DNA from: Penelope pileata
Lineage: Eukaryota; Chordata; Aves; Galliformes; Cracidae
Length of the DNA stretch: 64,000 nucleotides
Direction: 5' to 3'
Assembly (NCBI GenBank): GCA_013396635.1
Contig: WBMW01000226.1
Span: forward strand, 20,877-84,876
In this document: positions 49,641 to 62,600 of the stretch, one piece after another
Position numbering within the stretch: position 1 is the stretch's first letter
Layout of the letters: every line of letters starts with the position of its first letter
Position numbers and translations under genes: made by a program
The notes under the pieces: model-generated
Told to the model about the DNA's origin: nothing
Seen by the model: only the letters and a program-made list of their open reading frames with translations
The model's database searches: none

Positions 49641-51527
49641 ACTAGAGGTAAAGAAAACAGAATGGTTTTAGTTGGAATTGGATGTCCTCCAGTTAGAGGA
49701 CCATCTTCTTTTCTCTGATGTTCATTTTGCAGCCGCTTGCCTGTTTTTCCAGTTCTTAAGTATCCTCTGTACAGTCAGGCAGTATTGTCCTATTTCATAT
49801 TCTTCTTGAGGAAGGGAATACCCAGGACATGGGAGCTATGTGAAATAGGGAAAAGCTCAGAGGTAGATTTGAATGGAGAAGGAAAATGTCTTGGTTTGCC
49901 TGTAGAAGAAGACTAGCAGTGCATAGATATTTCACCTTTTGCTTTAGTCATGAACCCCAGGGAAGTGTTCCATGTTCTTCCTTCCACCTATGAGGTTTTT
50001 TTGTTTGCTGTTGTTCATTTGTTTTGTTAGGACTGAGCTGTCATCTCACATTTTCAGCAGTTTGTGATAGGGATCAAGAATCTGTTCAATTTTTTTTTGC
50101 AAACTTCGCCTAAAGTACTCTTATATAGGATGCATTTTGTTCCTCTGTGAAACTCAAATGTGTCTATATGTTTGGGATAGAAAGTAAGAAGCATTATCAG
50201 GAAGTCATGTATTAAGAAAGCATCCTTTGATGTTTTAAATCTATCCAGTTTTTCTATTTGATGTTGTTTACACACCAGGGAAGAATTTCAGTTTTGCATA
50301 TTTTCTTCCCTATTATCACCTTGCTCTGGTTCAAAGGTTCTTCTGTTCTATTAAGAAGCAGTGTCATGGTGCATTTAATTTGTACCTTTGCAAATATTGA
50401 AAGTTATAAGATTTTGTTGGAGAAATATCTAGAATCAGATTTGTAACATTGCTTAGATGTTATTAAATTCTACCTTGTAATCCTGTTGGCCTAAGTGAGT
50501 GCAGTGCAGATGAAAATCTTGAGAAATAGAAACATCAATGCACTTTCAGTTAAAAATTCGAATGGGAAAATAGTTTTTGAAGGAAGCATACAAATTTTAC
50601 TGTGAATATTACCTTGCAACTAGGGCATCAGAAAGCTTTTCAGATGAATACAGCTTCTGTTTTGTACATTGGCAAGCTAAATGGGGAAAGAGTAAGTCCA
50701 GAAGTACAGAGAAGATCACCGTCTTTATATATCCTCTCATATTTATTAACCTTCCTGTTTTTAAACTGTACTAAAAAAGGGAAAGGGGTCATTGTTTCTC
50801 TTCAGAATAATACTAATTAATTACATCTCAAGTAATTCAAAGCATGCAAGCACACCACCGTACTAAAATTATTTGCTGTTTACGTTAGAAACAAAAAAGA
50901 AAACACTTCAAGGCAGTAAACTGCATTTAATGCCTTGAAATCCCCTCTAATCTAACCATTACAGACTTATATTTGATAGTGACTCCACCAAATGAGCCAC
51001 TTCAGAAATGAAGAATGTTTGCACAAATTAATGCTCCTGTCATTTGTGCATCATTTATCTAAATAAAAATGTAGGCACTGAATTTCAGCAAATTATAGAG
51101 TATGAATGTTTGTATTCTTCTTAGCTTCTGTTTGAAACGGATGTGTCCATGTCTGAATATTGTGAATATCTTTATAACCTCTCCAGTGAAGTTTAAATTA
51201 GATCTGCTGGAATGCAACCCATATTTTAATGAAGAGACTGATTCTTGAGCAAGATTGGTAGGCTTCGCAGGAGTGTGTAATTGCTAGTTGTCTGGAATCT
51301 GTGTTACAGCTACTGTCAAGTTAACTAAAGAAGGTAGTAATATGTAATAAAATATATTTTAGGGATCTTTTCTTAGTTGTTCTTTCATAAGTAGACATGC
51401 TCTTGGGTATATACATGAATAAAGTGTTGCTTTAAATATATTTCATTTTAGGTTGAGTTTGTTTTTCTTGAAACTGTTCTGTTACTAATGAGTGCCTAAA
51501 GATCACAGGACCTCATGGACACAGCTC

Positions 51528-51547
51528 CGTCCCCCTCTGAGGGGACG
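51528..51547. repeat. GC-rich inverted repeat
   Basis: CGTCCCC, six-base loop, GGGGACG; a perfect 7-bp stem in an otherwise AT-rich neighbourhood. There is no following T run, so it is not terminator-like. Confidence 0.7.
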
Positions 51548-52820
51548 TGTGGGGGCTGATGCCTATCCACAGGATTTATAGAAGTCAGAACAGAATGATA
51601 ATGATGTTTTGTGCAGCAACTTTACTACTTTTCCTTTTCTCACTCTTGTAAACAGTTGGAATAATTTCTGTTGTCTGAAACAAGGCAGTATTATATATAC
51701 ATCATAACTGTTAAATCTGAAAATGTACCTAGTGTATACCCACGTTTCACTGTGTTCCATATGTTATATGTCTGAATACGCATTGAGAAGCATCAGACAT
51801 TCAGTGCACAGCTGAATTCATCTAGTCATGAAATTGTTCCAGGCTTCCTGCCTGGAACCAGGATAACCAGTTGTCCTAAAATATGATCTTAAATTCAGAA
51901 GAATGACCTGCTCTGCTGAGACTTCATATGTAACTTTTACCCAAAGGCATGTGAGAGAAATCCCATTGTGGAAAAAAATTTCTGTGGTGGATACTATATG
52001 CCTGCTTCTGGGTATCTTGTTTCTGTGGGTGAGCTTTCTGAATGAGAACAAAAGAATATTTTCGTGTAGACTCTTGTGAGATTACATCAAAATTAGTCAT
52101 CTGAATTGTCATTTTTTGTTTCCTTTTGTTTGAGATTCAGAGACTGACTGCACCAGCCACGACATAATGACTGCTGTGTTTGCTTGACATAGCTTGGGAG
52201 AACTACCTAGTAATTCTCCTGATGACCTCTTATGGCAATCTCTTGTACTGGTCCACTATACAGTCTGGCATCTGAAGGCTTGTACTGATTATGCAGTTTT
52301 ATTAGCAGTCTGTAATTCAACTTCTGGGGGAGGAAAGACTGACCCTCTCAAATGGTGTCGTATAGACTGGTGTGATTTGCTTTATTTGCACTTGAGTTAC
52401 AGTATGTTTTAAACACTATATTTTAAATAAAACAGATCAACAAAAGTAAACAACAGCTACCTTTCTTGCAGTGAACTTGAAAATTGTTTAAAAAAATGAT
52501 TAGAAAGAGAATGAGGATCATAAAAAAACCATGTAAACTAAATCTGAAATTTTGAAAATATAAGGGAGAAAAAAATCTTGTATTTTTTTGCACAGAGAAG
52601 GTTATGTTTTTCTTGTTCTTTGGTCTAGTGAGTCCATTTTGTACTGTGCATAAATGAGATGCAGTTGCCTTCTGGTACTGTATATGTCTATGTTAAATAA
52701 TTTTACTTTTATCATTTTATCTAAGCTTTGTCCAGGGCAAAGGGCTGCTATTCAAAAACTAACATTATTGTTTCATGTTGGTTTGTGATACTTTTATATA
52801 GGCATTTGCTCTCTTCACAG

Positions 52821-53047
52821 GAATATGTTATCTGCTACTGTTGATGTTGATTTGTGCCACTTGGGGTAGGGATGTTCAATCAGATATGACGATGATTGAA
52901 ATGAGGCTGAATTACAGAGTTTTGGCTACGTTACAGAAGATAATGAAACATTGTGTTGAAGTTGGATGTAAATGTCCCAAGCTCAGAGCTCAACAGTTAA
53001 TTTTGATACAGAATATCAAGAATGGAATTAGCAGTATAATAGGATGA
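52821..53047 (+). other. Candidate terminal exon (splice-like, unconfirmed)
   Basis: A strong acceptor-like sequence (TTTGCTCTCTTCACAG) ends at 52820. After two leading bases the frame stays open for about 74 codons to TGA 53045-53047. The translation opens with a hydrophobic stretch (CYLLLMLICATW), then alternating polar residues with a CVEVGCKC cluster. This has the look of a small secreted protein, but no family is recognised and no upstream exon was found. Confidence 0.2.
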
Positions 53048-53329
53048 AATGTTAAAAGACATTATTTGAAGTATTCAATCTTTGTCTTTGAAGACGTACA
53101 TTAATTTATTTTCCAGTTACCGTATTTTTGTTCATTTCTATGTGATGTTCTTCCCAGCACAGTTTATAATTAAAATGATGACTTCTCAAAATGAGAGAGT
53201 TGTTGAGAGGGGTGATTTTTGATTACTTTCTGAGTGGTGCAAGATCTCTGCAGAAAACATGTCAGAGGCTTCATCCAGATTTTAAGCATTACGAGAATCT
53301 ATCTTTTTTTTTTTTTTTACCATGGCTTA

Positions 53330-53990
53330 CAGAATCACAGAATTGCAGGGGTTGGAAGGGACCTCTAGAAATTGAGTCCAACCCCCCTGCCAAAGCAGAT
53401 TCCCTAGAACAGGTTGCATAGGTAGGCGTCCAGACAGATCTTGAATGTCTCCAGGGAAGGAGACTCCACAACCTCTCTGGGCAGCCTGTTCCAGTGCTCC
53501 GTCACCTGCACCATGAAGAAGTTCTTCTGCATATTGGTACGGAAATTCCTATGCTCTAGTTTTGCCCATTTGCCCTTGTCCTGTCCCCACAGACCACTGA
53601 AAAGAGATTGCCCAGGTCCATTTGCCTCCCACATTTTAGATCTTTGTAGACATTGATAAGATCCCCTCTCAGCCTTCTTTTCTCGAGGCTGAACAGACCC
53701 AGATTACTGAGCCTCTCCTCATAAGGGAGATGCTCCACACCCTTTATCACCTTTGTGGCCCTCTGTTGGACTCTTTCTAGGAGGTCCCTTTTTTTTACTG
53801 GAGAGCCTAGAACTGGATACAGTACTGCAGGTGAGGCCTGACCAGGGTGGAGTAGAGGGGGAGGGTCACCTCCCTCAACCTGCTGGCAATGCTCTTTTTA
53901 ATGGACCCCAGGATCCCATTGGCCTTCTTGGCCACCAGGGCACACTGCTGGCTCATGGCCAACCTCTTGTCCACCAGGACCCCCAACTTC
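53330..53990 (-). mobile_element. CR1 LINE, ~660 bp, relatively well preserved
   Basis: On the minus strand, from the [23 protein letters not shown] block (~53930-53985) through [20 protein letters not shown], a [11 protein letters not shown] block, and the tail VTEHWNRLPREVVESPSLE. The 3' UTR hairpin and block follow (GGTTGGAAGGGACCTCTAGA), and the terminal AGAATCACAGAAT lies at the left. It keeps two open stretches (53556-53750 and 53404-53634) in different frames, so at least one frameshift separates them. Its 5' truncation lies near 53990. T15 at 53304-53318 lies just beyond the 3' end. Confidence 0.95.
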
Positions 53991-55445
53991 TGAAAGTTTT
54001 AGCCTTATTAGAGAAGCAGCTCAGTACTGATTTCTTTATTTATTATGTCTTTGCTTTCACATATGCTTGGAGGAAATGAGATGAGTGGTGTAAGAACAGA
54101 TTAGTGTTGAGAAAGTACTTCTCTCAAAGCTCAATCTCAGTTTCTAATACAATGCATTGAGCCTTTTTAGCTGATCAGTACCATATCTGTTAACGCACAC
54201 GCATTAGGAGAACATTTGGTGTCTATGAACAACTTCATAGTCTGGAGCTTTAGCTTACGCTTACAAGCAGTCTTTTGTTCAGATATTTCACTAAACCATT
54301 GTTAGTAAGTAAAATGTTTGTTTTACTTTCTAATGGTGTTTCTACATGGCAATGTAGTAGTGTGTGGGCACATGAGCTATTTAGATTTAATCTATATTCA
54401 GGAAGCTCTACCTATAGCAGAAGTGTTTCCTCCTCTGGAATATACTTAAAATTCCTGAATATATCACAAATGAATACAGTTGTGTTCTATATTTAAATAA
54501 TTCATTTCAATAACTAGGCGGAGTATTAAATGATCTGAATGTTTGTAGCTATGTAACATTTTTTTAAAAATTTTTTCTTACATTTTAGTAGATGTCAGAT
54601 AAGCACACTCAGAGTTGAAGCGTTTAAAAGCATAAGCAAGTTTTTATATTAAATATATAAAATGTATATTAAATGTATAAATAATAGGTATATAAAATGT
54701 TTGTATTGTTAAACAAAACAAAAATCAAAACCAATCAACAAAAAACACTTTAAACCAAGCAAAGGAAAAAAAACAAAACACTACTTTTTCTCTATGTAAT
54801 AGCTGAGGAAAGGAAATTAAGATTATGGGCCACATTAAAACCATATTCTATCCACCACTTTTCATGCTTAAAGCCCTTGAAGCTTTCTTGAACATTCCTT
54901 GAAGGATGCTAAGCATTTGGCTAAGCAAACCTTGTGATTATGGTCTACAATATTTCCATTCACAAATCAAAATGCTCTGTACAGAAGGCAATTTCATAGT
55001 GCATTCAGATATGGCTTTCTAATACCACTTCAGTTAGTAATATGAAAGAAAACAGTAATAGTAGGAGGTGATATGGTTTACAGAGGGAGACAGTATTCTC
55101 CTTGAAGTTGTTGAAGTCTGTGTCTTTCTTGAAAAGTGTGAGACTTTTTTAGGAGTTACTTTAATTGTCCAAAAGACATCAACTAATAAAACTTCAATTA
55201 ATAAATTCATTTTTGAGACTTTTTCATACATGAAAATATATTTTAATCTTTACAAATTTATTAAAAATGTAGGATAATTTTAAGTAGCTAATTTTTGATC
55301 TGGAACTGCATCAGAAAAACTGCGTTACTGTAGAAATATTGAGATTATGAAAGATGGTAACAGTAAACTTCCTGAACAGTGAAAATCAGTCTTGTCAACC
55401 TGAGCACTATATGATGAAGATACTCCTTAAAAAAGAACCTTCTAT
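53991..55445. other. AT-rich sequence with tandem AT patch
   Basis: No gene recognised. At 54641-54700 a loose tandem of ATATTAAATGTATAAA-type units occurs. Confidence 0.55.
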
Positions 55446-55450
55446 AGCAT
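55446..55450 (+). repeat. Target site duplication AGCAT (left copy)
   Basis: Five bases directly before the TG that opens the solo LTR, identical to the five bases after its closing CA. Confidence 0.92.
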
Positions 55451-55789
55451 TGTCTTAGTTTCTAACAGAAGTTACGCTTCTTGTAGTGTCTAGTATGAAT
55501 TTATCTTGTACCTCCGAGATACTGATAACATCCTGGCAGTGTTGAACGGAGCCGAGGACATAACTCACTTCCGCATTCCTCTGCCAGTGAAATAGTTAAG
55601 GGGGGCATAAGGAGCTGGGAACTGGGAGGGGACAGGATCAGGGCAGCTGACCCAAATTGACCAAAGAGCTATTCCATCCCATATAACATCATGTGATTGG
55701 TTTGTTGCGTTTCCGGGGTCTCTTCGTTACGGAAGGGGCTAGCTGGGAGGAAGGGTCACCAGTGGCTGTGAGCCCTTGCTCTGCGTATC

Positions 55790-55821
<32 letters not shown>

Positions 55822-55991
55822 GTACTGTTATTTCTTTTGTTCTCTTTACTATTTTAGTAAATAGCATTTATCTCAACCCACGCATTTTACTGCATATCTC
55901 TCTACGTCTCTCCCCCATCCCATTTGGGGAGGGGGGAGGGTGAGTGAATAACTGTGTGGAACTTAGCTATCTGCTAAGTCAAACCATAACA
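55451..55991 (+). mobile_element. Solo LTR of an avian endogenous retrovirus (ERVL-like)
   Basis: 541 bp opening with TGTCTTAGTTTC and closing with AAACCATAACA, flanked by a perfect AGCAT duplication. Inside are blocks I recognise from avian endogenous retroviral LTRs. The U3 box GCTGACCCAAATTGACCAAA (55646-55665) is followed by a decayed ATTCCATCCCATATAACATCATG stretch. A (TA)11 run (55799-55821) lies where related LTRs carry ATT repeats. Then come a TAGTAAATAG polyadenylation-like site and the U5 box ATCTCAACCCACGCATTTTA (55870-55889). The sense strand is plus by this order. The promoter TATAAA seen in relatives is not evident. No internal viral genes flank it, so it arose by LTR-LTR recombination. 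Five-base duplications fit class III (ERVL-type) elements; the class is inferred. Confidence 0.93.
55799..55821 (+). repeat. (TA)11 microsatellite inside the LTR
   Basis: Alternating TA within the LTR, likely grown from a TATT-rich tract after insertion. Confidence 0.9.
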
Positions 55992-55996
55992 AGCAT
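55992..55996 (+). repeat. Target site duplication AGCAT (right copy)
   Basis: Matches 55446-55450 exactly; marks the insertion boundary of the solo LTR. Confidence 0.92.
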
Positions 55997-57669
55997 AAAT
56001 TTCTCATGGTATTTTAAGATTCACAGATGCATATATACTTGATATATCATGTTAGAAAGACTAGCTGAGATTACCCGCTTAGCTGTACATAACTATTCCA
56101 GTGTCTTTTATTTTTTTCCTCAGCAGTTTAACACAAGTTTGTAAACACCAAAGTAGTTTGTATAAATAGATGTGTTCCGTAAAGTGAGGGAAACCAGGTA
56201 GATTCGTCTTCTAGAGAAAATGTGAGTGTTCAGGTGACATAGTAGGCCTAGTGTTTGGGAGGTGTGAGGACTTGGTCTGAAGCAAAAAGAGTTCACTGAT
56301 TAAGTGAATTCTCAATTTAGAGAATACAGATTAGTTATAGTTACATTTTTAAAGAATACAGAGAAATAGTGCATGAACTTTATTCAGAACATTGTTTTAA
56401 TCCAGAAACATTATCTAACTGTATGTTCTGATGCAATCAAAACAGGATGAAAACATAAAAATTCTTCCATGCTTGATTTACTGTTAACACGGGCAATAAT
56501 GCCATCTATGTCTTAGTAAACAATATTTTTTCCTGTATTCCAAGTACTCTTTGTGCATGCATACACACTCTACACACTCTGTATGTCTGTATGGATATGA
56601 CTCTAAAAATATGAGAAAATTACAGGAGATCCATTACTGCTAAGTACATTTCCTTTGCAAATATTGATCTAATTGGAAAATTCAGTAACCGCAACACAAA
56701 TATTCAATTCTGTATCTCGTGCCCAGATAAGGAAATCATACAATTGAGTTTTATAGCTCAGGCATTTAGATTGCTTGCCAAAAGTGAAATTACAAAGTAT
56801 CGAGGGTTAAGGAGAGTATTGCTGTATTAATTAGGAACAGTAATGCAGAATTAAGAATTGTTTTGGAAATGTGTGTTTATAGAAAAAGGATTTTTGTTTG
56901 TTTAATAAAATGATTAATGGTGTTTTTTGGATAGTACACTCAAAGCTATTAAATAATTGAATTTATATGCAGTATAAATGCTGGGTTGCCATGACATTAT
57001 AGATCTTTCAAATAAGCTGTTGCTACCAAAACTGCTGCTATTAAGAATGTGTGCTCTAAATAGAGATTACATTACTGTTTTCCAGATGACAACAATGAAT
57101 TTTTAGAACATTTTTAATTAGTTTCTTAACACTTTTTACAGTAAAATGTCAAATACAAGTAAATTAAATGTAACAAAATGAGTTAGAAATGTGTGTATGC
57201 ACACAAACATTAATAAAGAAGAGCAAGGTTACAAGGAGCTATGACTCCTACTTACAAAGAATTAAAGAATAGACTCATAAATTGTCTTATTAAAAGACAA
57301 TTTTTTTTCTTTCCTTTCTGTGGAATTAAAACTTGGACTAAGCAGCCATCCTTCTGGGAAAAAGAATAATCGTAAAGGCTCCCTGAAGATGTGAAACTGA
57401 AGAATTGAAGCTTTATGGCTTTAACTTTCTATCTCTCTTGGCTTAGAAATCAAATATTTTGGGAACCCTTTAATGTCAGGTTGTAAATGACTAAATGGCA
57501 GTGACGCAGGATTTATTTACTTATTTATTTTATCCCCCAAACAAGTCTTTATCCCAGACCAATTTTAAATGATATCTTTTTATAACAATAAAGAAGGTAG
57601 TTTTGCTTAGGCTGAAGGTTAGACCTCTGATGGGACGCTGTTGTATTTCCACAACGTACTTTGATTTAC
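55997..57669. other. AT-rich sequence, no gene recognised
   Basis: Nothing recognised except short T runs and a TTTATTTACTTATTTATTTT patch near 57513. Confidence 0.6.
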
Positions 57670-59600
57670 AGCACTTCCCAACAAACTAGTTACCAGCTTA
57701 AGGCTTCCTAAGCACTGTGTGCTGATGTGCCTTAAGATAGGCAATATTCTGATGAACCTATAATGTTTATGGTCTTGGAAATGTCAGAATCGATTCAAGG
57801 ATGACCATTTATTTGCCTTTGGTCAGCTGAAGGAATAGTTCACCATTGAAAACATCTTAAGTTTTATTGTTGCCACATTTCCATTTCAGTGTCCTACTTC
57901 CAAAATTCCTTAAGTTTGATGACTGTGCCACAGCCACAGACATTCCCATCAGCGATTTTGTGTGGTAGCTGTATAGGGAACATTGTATGAACATTCTATG
58001 ATTCTATGATTGTCAACCAGCATGCTAAAAATTCTTTTCATACACTGCAGTTTCTTGAGGGCAGAAAGCTCACCTTTTTGAAATCTGCCACATCTTTCTA
58101 GCAAACATGAACTATTGTGCATGTTGACTTCTGTTTTACAGTACAAATTGTGATGCTGGAACCGATAGGCCATAAACAGAAATCAGGACTGTTCAGGAAC
58201 AGCATACCCTTTGAGGATGGCAACTTTTGCCTGACTCCTTTTGGTCACAGCTTTATCAGGATGGACAGTTTGAAACTACTTGCTTGTGAAAAAAGTTTCT
58301 GCCTCAAAGTAGCACAGAATGTTGCAAACTGATAACAATTTGGCAAAGCCAAGAGAGAGACTTCATAGAAATGGCATTTTGTTTTAAAACAAAACTGATA
58401 TCCCTTACTGGTAGACCTGTGTACTCTCAAGCACTAGGTTGCAAGTCACAGTGCCCTGGCTGGCACCCTGTTGCACGTCTGTTTACAGTTGAGCAGCCCA
58501 TCCAGCTCTGTCCCTCAGACAACAGGGAGCATGAGGGTGCTGGTGCTGAGCCCTGCTGGCTCCTTTCTCTGGGCCTTACTGGGGGATGCCTGATGTCTGT
58601 GAGTTTGAGGAACCCTCTCTGTTCTCCACAGAGGACCAGAATGTCCTGCAAAGATTTTTGCAAAGATGCTATTGGATGATCACCACTTTGTGGCATTTTC
58701 ATGAATACTTCTAGCAATCTTGACCTTCAGTAGTTCTTCTTTTAAATTCCTCAAGTTGGATGCTAGAACTGAAAGCTTCTTCCGCTGAAGTAATTTCTTT
58801 CTTTAGTGGCAACTTAATAGGAACTTCGACAGAGCCTGCTGTTATGAGTACAATTCCTTGGAGAGATTCATTTTGGACAGACAAATCACAACAGCTACAG
58901 CTGAAGTCTTTGTGCTCTGACTGATAGTTAATCTAAAAGGAGGCTTTTAATTCTATTTTCTTTAGAAGATCTATCCCTAAAAGACATGTACTCATTCATT
59001 GTCCTAGACACACAGGAACACAGTGAAGATGCAAGGGATATAATTTAATTAGGCTTCAGCTGTACAAACTCATCTGGGAAGTATCCAGCACTAATTCAAA
59101 CATGGCAGGTCATGATTCTTCTCTGGTGGAAGTCTGGATTGCTTCCTGATTAATGTTGTTATCCACCTGTTGAAGAAGTGGCCTGGTACCAAAAGCCTTG
59201 CGTACCACCAAGGTGCTGGCACTTTTAATTACTGGTGCAACTGCTCTCTGTGTCAGAGTGGAGAGGAGAAAGGGAAAGGAAAGAGAAGAAGACTATGTTG
59301 GTGGCCGGAGGAGCAGATTTGCTGTCTTGCAAAATTAAAAAATTAAACCAGTACACTTTCTGAAGAGCAGTCACCTGTCACTACTTTATTAGAATGCTTA
59401 GCAATGTTTCCCAACGACTAAAAATAAAAGCCAGTTTATGCCAGCTTCTCTGTAGGGAGATTAAACCATAACTGAAACTAAAACCAAGGTCCTCATCATA
59501 TTTCTTTGGCAGCCTGCAGCTTGTAAGCAGAAAACAGACATCATCTTATGTGCCTGCTTTTTCCCTCAATGTAGCAAAACAAGAGACTGCTAGGTATTTG
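57670..59600 (-). mobile_element. Possible decayed endogenous retroviral gag-pro-pol remnant
   Basis: Three weak resemblances lie on the minus strand in retroviral order. (1) At 59534-59581 the bases read CFAT..EKAG and, one base out of frame, HIR, like the start of a gag zinc knuckle (C-x2-C...GH); the second Cys is absent and the frame is broken. (2) At 58960-59091 there is LVLDTS and, about 35 codons later, LLGIDLL, the spacing and form of a retroviral aspartic protease with Ser where Gly is usual. (3) At 57672-57742 there is YLKAHQ, then about a dozen codons later AGN, like the RNase H end. The frame between 58720 and 59270 has only a few stops. No recognisable YxDD box, integrase or flanking LTRs. 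It was described but not reconstructed. It could also be a pseudogene of another origin or chance. Confidence 0.35.
57993..58011 (+). repeat. CR1-tail-like repeat without a CR1 body
   Basis: ATTCTATGATTCTATGATT equals the terminal repeats of CR1 elements, but the bases before it show no CR1 3' UTR. It may be an extremely 5'-truncated CR1 insertion or a coincidence. Confidence 0.5.
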
Positions 59601-62600
59601 TTTAATCCAAAGAAATAGCTATTTTGTTCTTGTGGTTTCTGCACCCCCAGAGCTGCTTCTGTCTGAACTTTTATCTTAAAACCTAAAATGAAACAATTTC
59701 AACAGTGGCTGTTGTGCTTGCAGTTTGTACTGTTAACTGATAAAAATGCATGAAAATGCTAGAATTTGTGGTTGCTTTATTACTATTATTATTATTATAA
59801 CAGATTTTATAGAAGATAAGAAGCTGGAGCAGATGGTGACTCCGAAAGAGATATGCTAAAATTTACAGTAGCTTTGCTAAATGAAATAGAAATTTCAGGC
59901 AGAATTAAACACTCATTAACCTTTGCAGGATTTAGATGTTTTATATTGGCTTGAATTACATGATAGTTTTTATATTTCTATGAAGAAAAACCTTCTCTTT
60001 CCTAAATTAACATAAATACCATAGCTTTACAGGAAATATTCAAAAGGAAAAGAGAGATTTCCTATTGAAACAAAGTTTTAGTTTAAGTAACAAATAAGAA
60101 GACTGCCATCCATTAAGTTAATGAAACTAACTCAGTGGAATTCCTGTAATGAGAGTGTTTGCTTTCTACAGAATTTTAGTTTAGGAAATATTTTGCTTCA
60201 TTAGAGATAACATCTGGTGAGCTCTAAGAAGTTTGTCTTACTTCAAAAATGTTTTTATGAGAGACTTCACAAAGGCAGATATTTCCATTGGCAACTGATT
60301 CTAAACAGGTGACAAGGATTCATTTATCAAGGGGAAAAGTAAAAATATACCATCTCTTGGTCACAAAGTTATAAGAATTTCATGTAAATATGAAAAGAAA
60401 GAAACATAACAGATTACTTCAGGCTTGCTTAATAGCCTTTCTCAATTTTTTCAACACTAGGCATGTGAGTGTTTTGTATATTTAGCCTCTAACATTGATA
60501 CCAAATTTAGTACCTCAATACAATTGATTCTGCTAAAAATCCTATCAATCCTTCTGTTGCACTTACTATTTTTTTTTTGAAGACATTGTTTCATTTATTC
60601 CTCCATTTGTGCTAAAATGTCCAAGATAATATTAGTAGTCTCACACGGAATCTTGTGACGTATCTGCCAATGCGCATTGCTGGAACACTTAGCTTGGTGA
60701 TTGCAGAGATAGGTACGTCAGATTCAATTTTACATCAGTTTCATCCACTGAGATTTAGCTTTCCATTCAGTGATTTTGTGTTATTTAACAGTAGCTCACC
60801 TCAAGAATATCAAATTATCTGTCAATTAGATAGCTTACACTGGTCCTAAAGATTGTTTGGCTATTGCAAAATGTGATTTTTTTATCTATCTTATGCTTTG
60901 CTCTTTTTGCTAGATGTTACTTTCAGTAATGATTTGGTTTTGTCGTGTCACAGCTTTTTTTTTTTTCTTATTTTGTAGGATTTTAGTCCAATGCAAATGT
61001 AATTCAGTCTTCTGCTAGTTTTCATTGCTTTCCTAGATATTTTTTCACTCACTCTCACTATATTAGTATTACAAAATGGAGTCCTTTCTGTTATATGTAG
61101 TAGCAGAATCTTTTTTTCCAAGCAGAATAGTCTGTATCTATACATGTAATATGCAGAGATACACATTTGGGGAAAACCGTATTAGAATGATATTAAAATT
61201 GCAAACTAAAGCATTTAAAATGTAGCGAATGCCAAAATGAAGATTTTTCATGCAAGCTTAATTGTACTGTATGTGTATGTTATCCTCTTTAATTAGAAGA
61301 TAATTGTCTATTTTTCACTTTCATAGTCTATGCATAGGATGCACTGCATTCTTGAATGTACAGATATTCACAGTTTTGTCAGAATCACCCAGTAGGCATG
61401 AAGAGAGATTCTGGTAGAGAAGTCCAGAGCTGCAGCTTTGCATATGAATGTAGGGCTCCCACCTGTTGAGGGATCTCACAGCTCTGTGAGGAGTTGAAGA
61501 ACTTCATGGGGAGCCTGCTGTATTGTCTGAGGGTCCTCACCAGTGAGGCCGGTTGCACAAAGAAGCATGCTTCTCTGAGGGAAAGACATTTATTTCACCT
61601 GCTTCAACGTGTGTCAAGGTTGATAAAATGACACTAACATCTAGGGAACAGCAAGCAAACAACTCCAGTGGAGAATTTCTAAGCAAGTTAATGCTGTCCT
61701 CACTTTAGAGATGTAGAATTGAGATGCTGAGAAATTAGATTGAGAATTTAGGGTACAAAAGTTAATAAGTCACACAACATAAATTGTCTGCAGTGATATT
61801 GCATGCTTAAAGAACTGCCCTTCTTGTCTTCCAGTATAACTACGAATAGTCAGTAATTCCACAGAATCTCTACCTCTCAGAGTAAGCACAGTGAAAAATT
61901 AATTAATGTATACTTACGATAACTTGGATTCATATACTTGCTTGGTATTAAGTAGCAACTTCGTGGGTTAAAGTCCAGGTTTCTAATAGTGTTTGACTAT
62001 TAATGCTCTCAGCAGTTAACAGCACAGAAATCTGCCTGTGAGATAAATTGGTGTCAATAATTTCCTATTTTCCTTTGTGGGCATTTGTTAATATCTCAGG
62101 AGTACGAAGCACATTTTTCCACTGAGACCAAAGCTATTTCCTAGTTAATGGAGGAATGCAGTGACTCTTGAACCTCATTAAATTCTGAAATCTGGAACAG
62201 ACATTTTTTGTCTTTGGTTAATCTCTCTTACTGTCTCTTGACTGCTCATATTCTTGACCTTGTCCTGCCTCTGATTTCTGCTGCCTCCTCTTGTTTCTGT
62301 CATCATTGTGTTATGATTCCAGTCCCATCCTCTCCCTAATTCATCTATTCCTTAAATTTACATGAATATATATATTCTAAAAAAAACCTCCTGTTTTATC
62401 TATGAAATAGAATTAGTTAAAATTCAATAGGAATGGATAGAATATTCATTGTAATTTTCTTTTCCACTAATGATTTTTCAAAGTAAAATTCAGATGCTGT
62501 TTTCCAGTTCTAATCCGTATTTATCAATTTTCATACTACAGCTATTGTTTTGTGAGTGTTACGGTCTTAGAATATTTATACTCTACGTGCCTCTTTCTGC

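Larger units (their letters stand above)
46816..53329. other. AT-rich sequence, no gene recognised
   Basis: About 6.5 kb. No gene family was recognised. It contains (TG)7 at 47973-47987, a 20-bp perfect palindrome at 48199-48218, a GC-rich 7-bp-stem hairpin at 51528-51547, and two exon-like open segments (49476-49640, 52821-53047). Confidence 0.5.

Noticed and set aside
53753..54079. Plus-strand frame of 108 codons
   Set aside because: Antisense of the CR1 copy at 53330-53990.
58117..58332. 72-codon plus-strand frame
   Set aside because: No domain; lies in a region better explained, if at all, by the minus strand.
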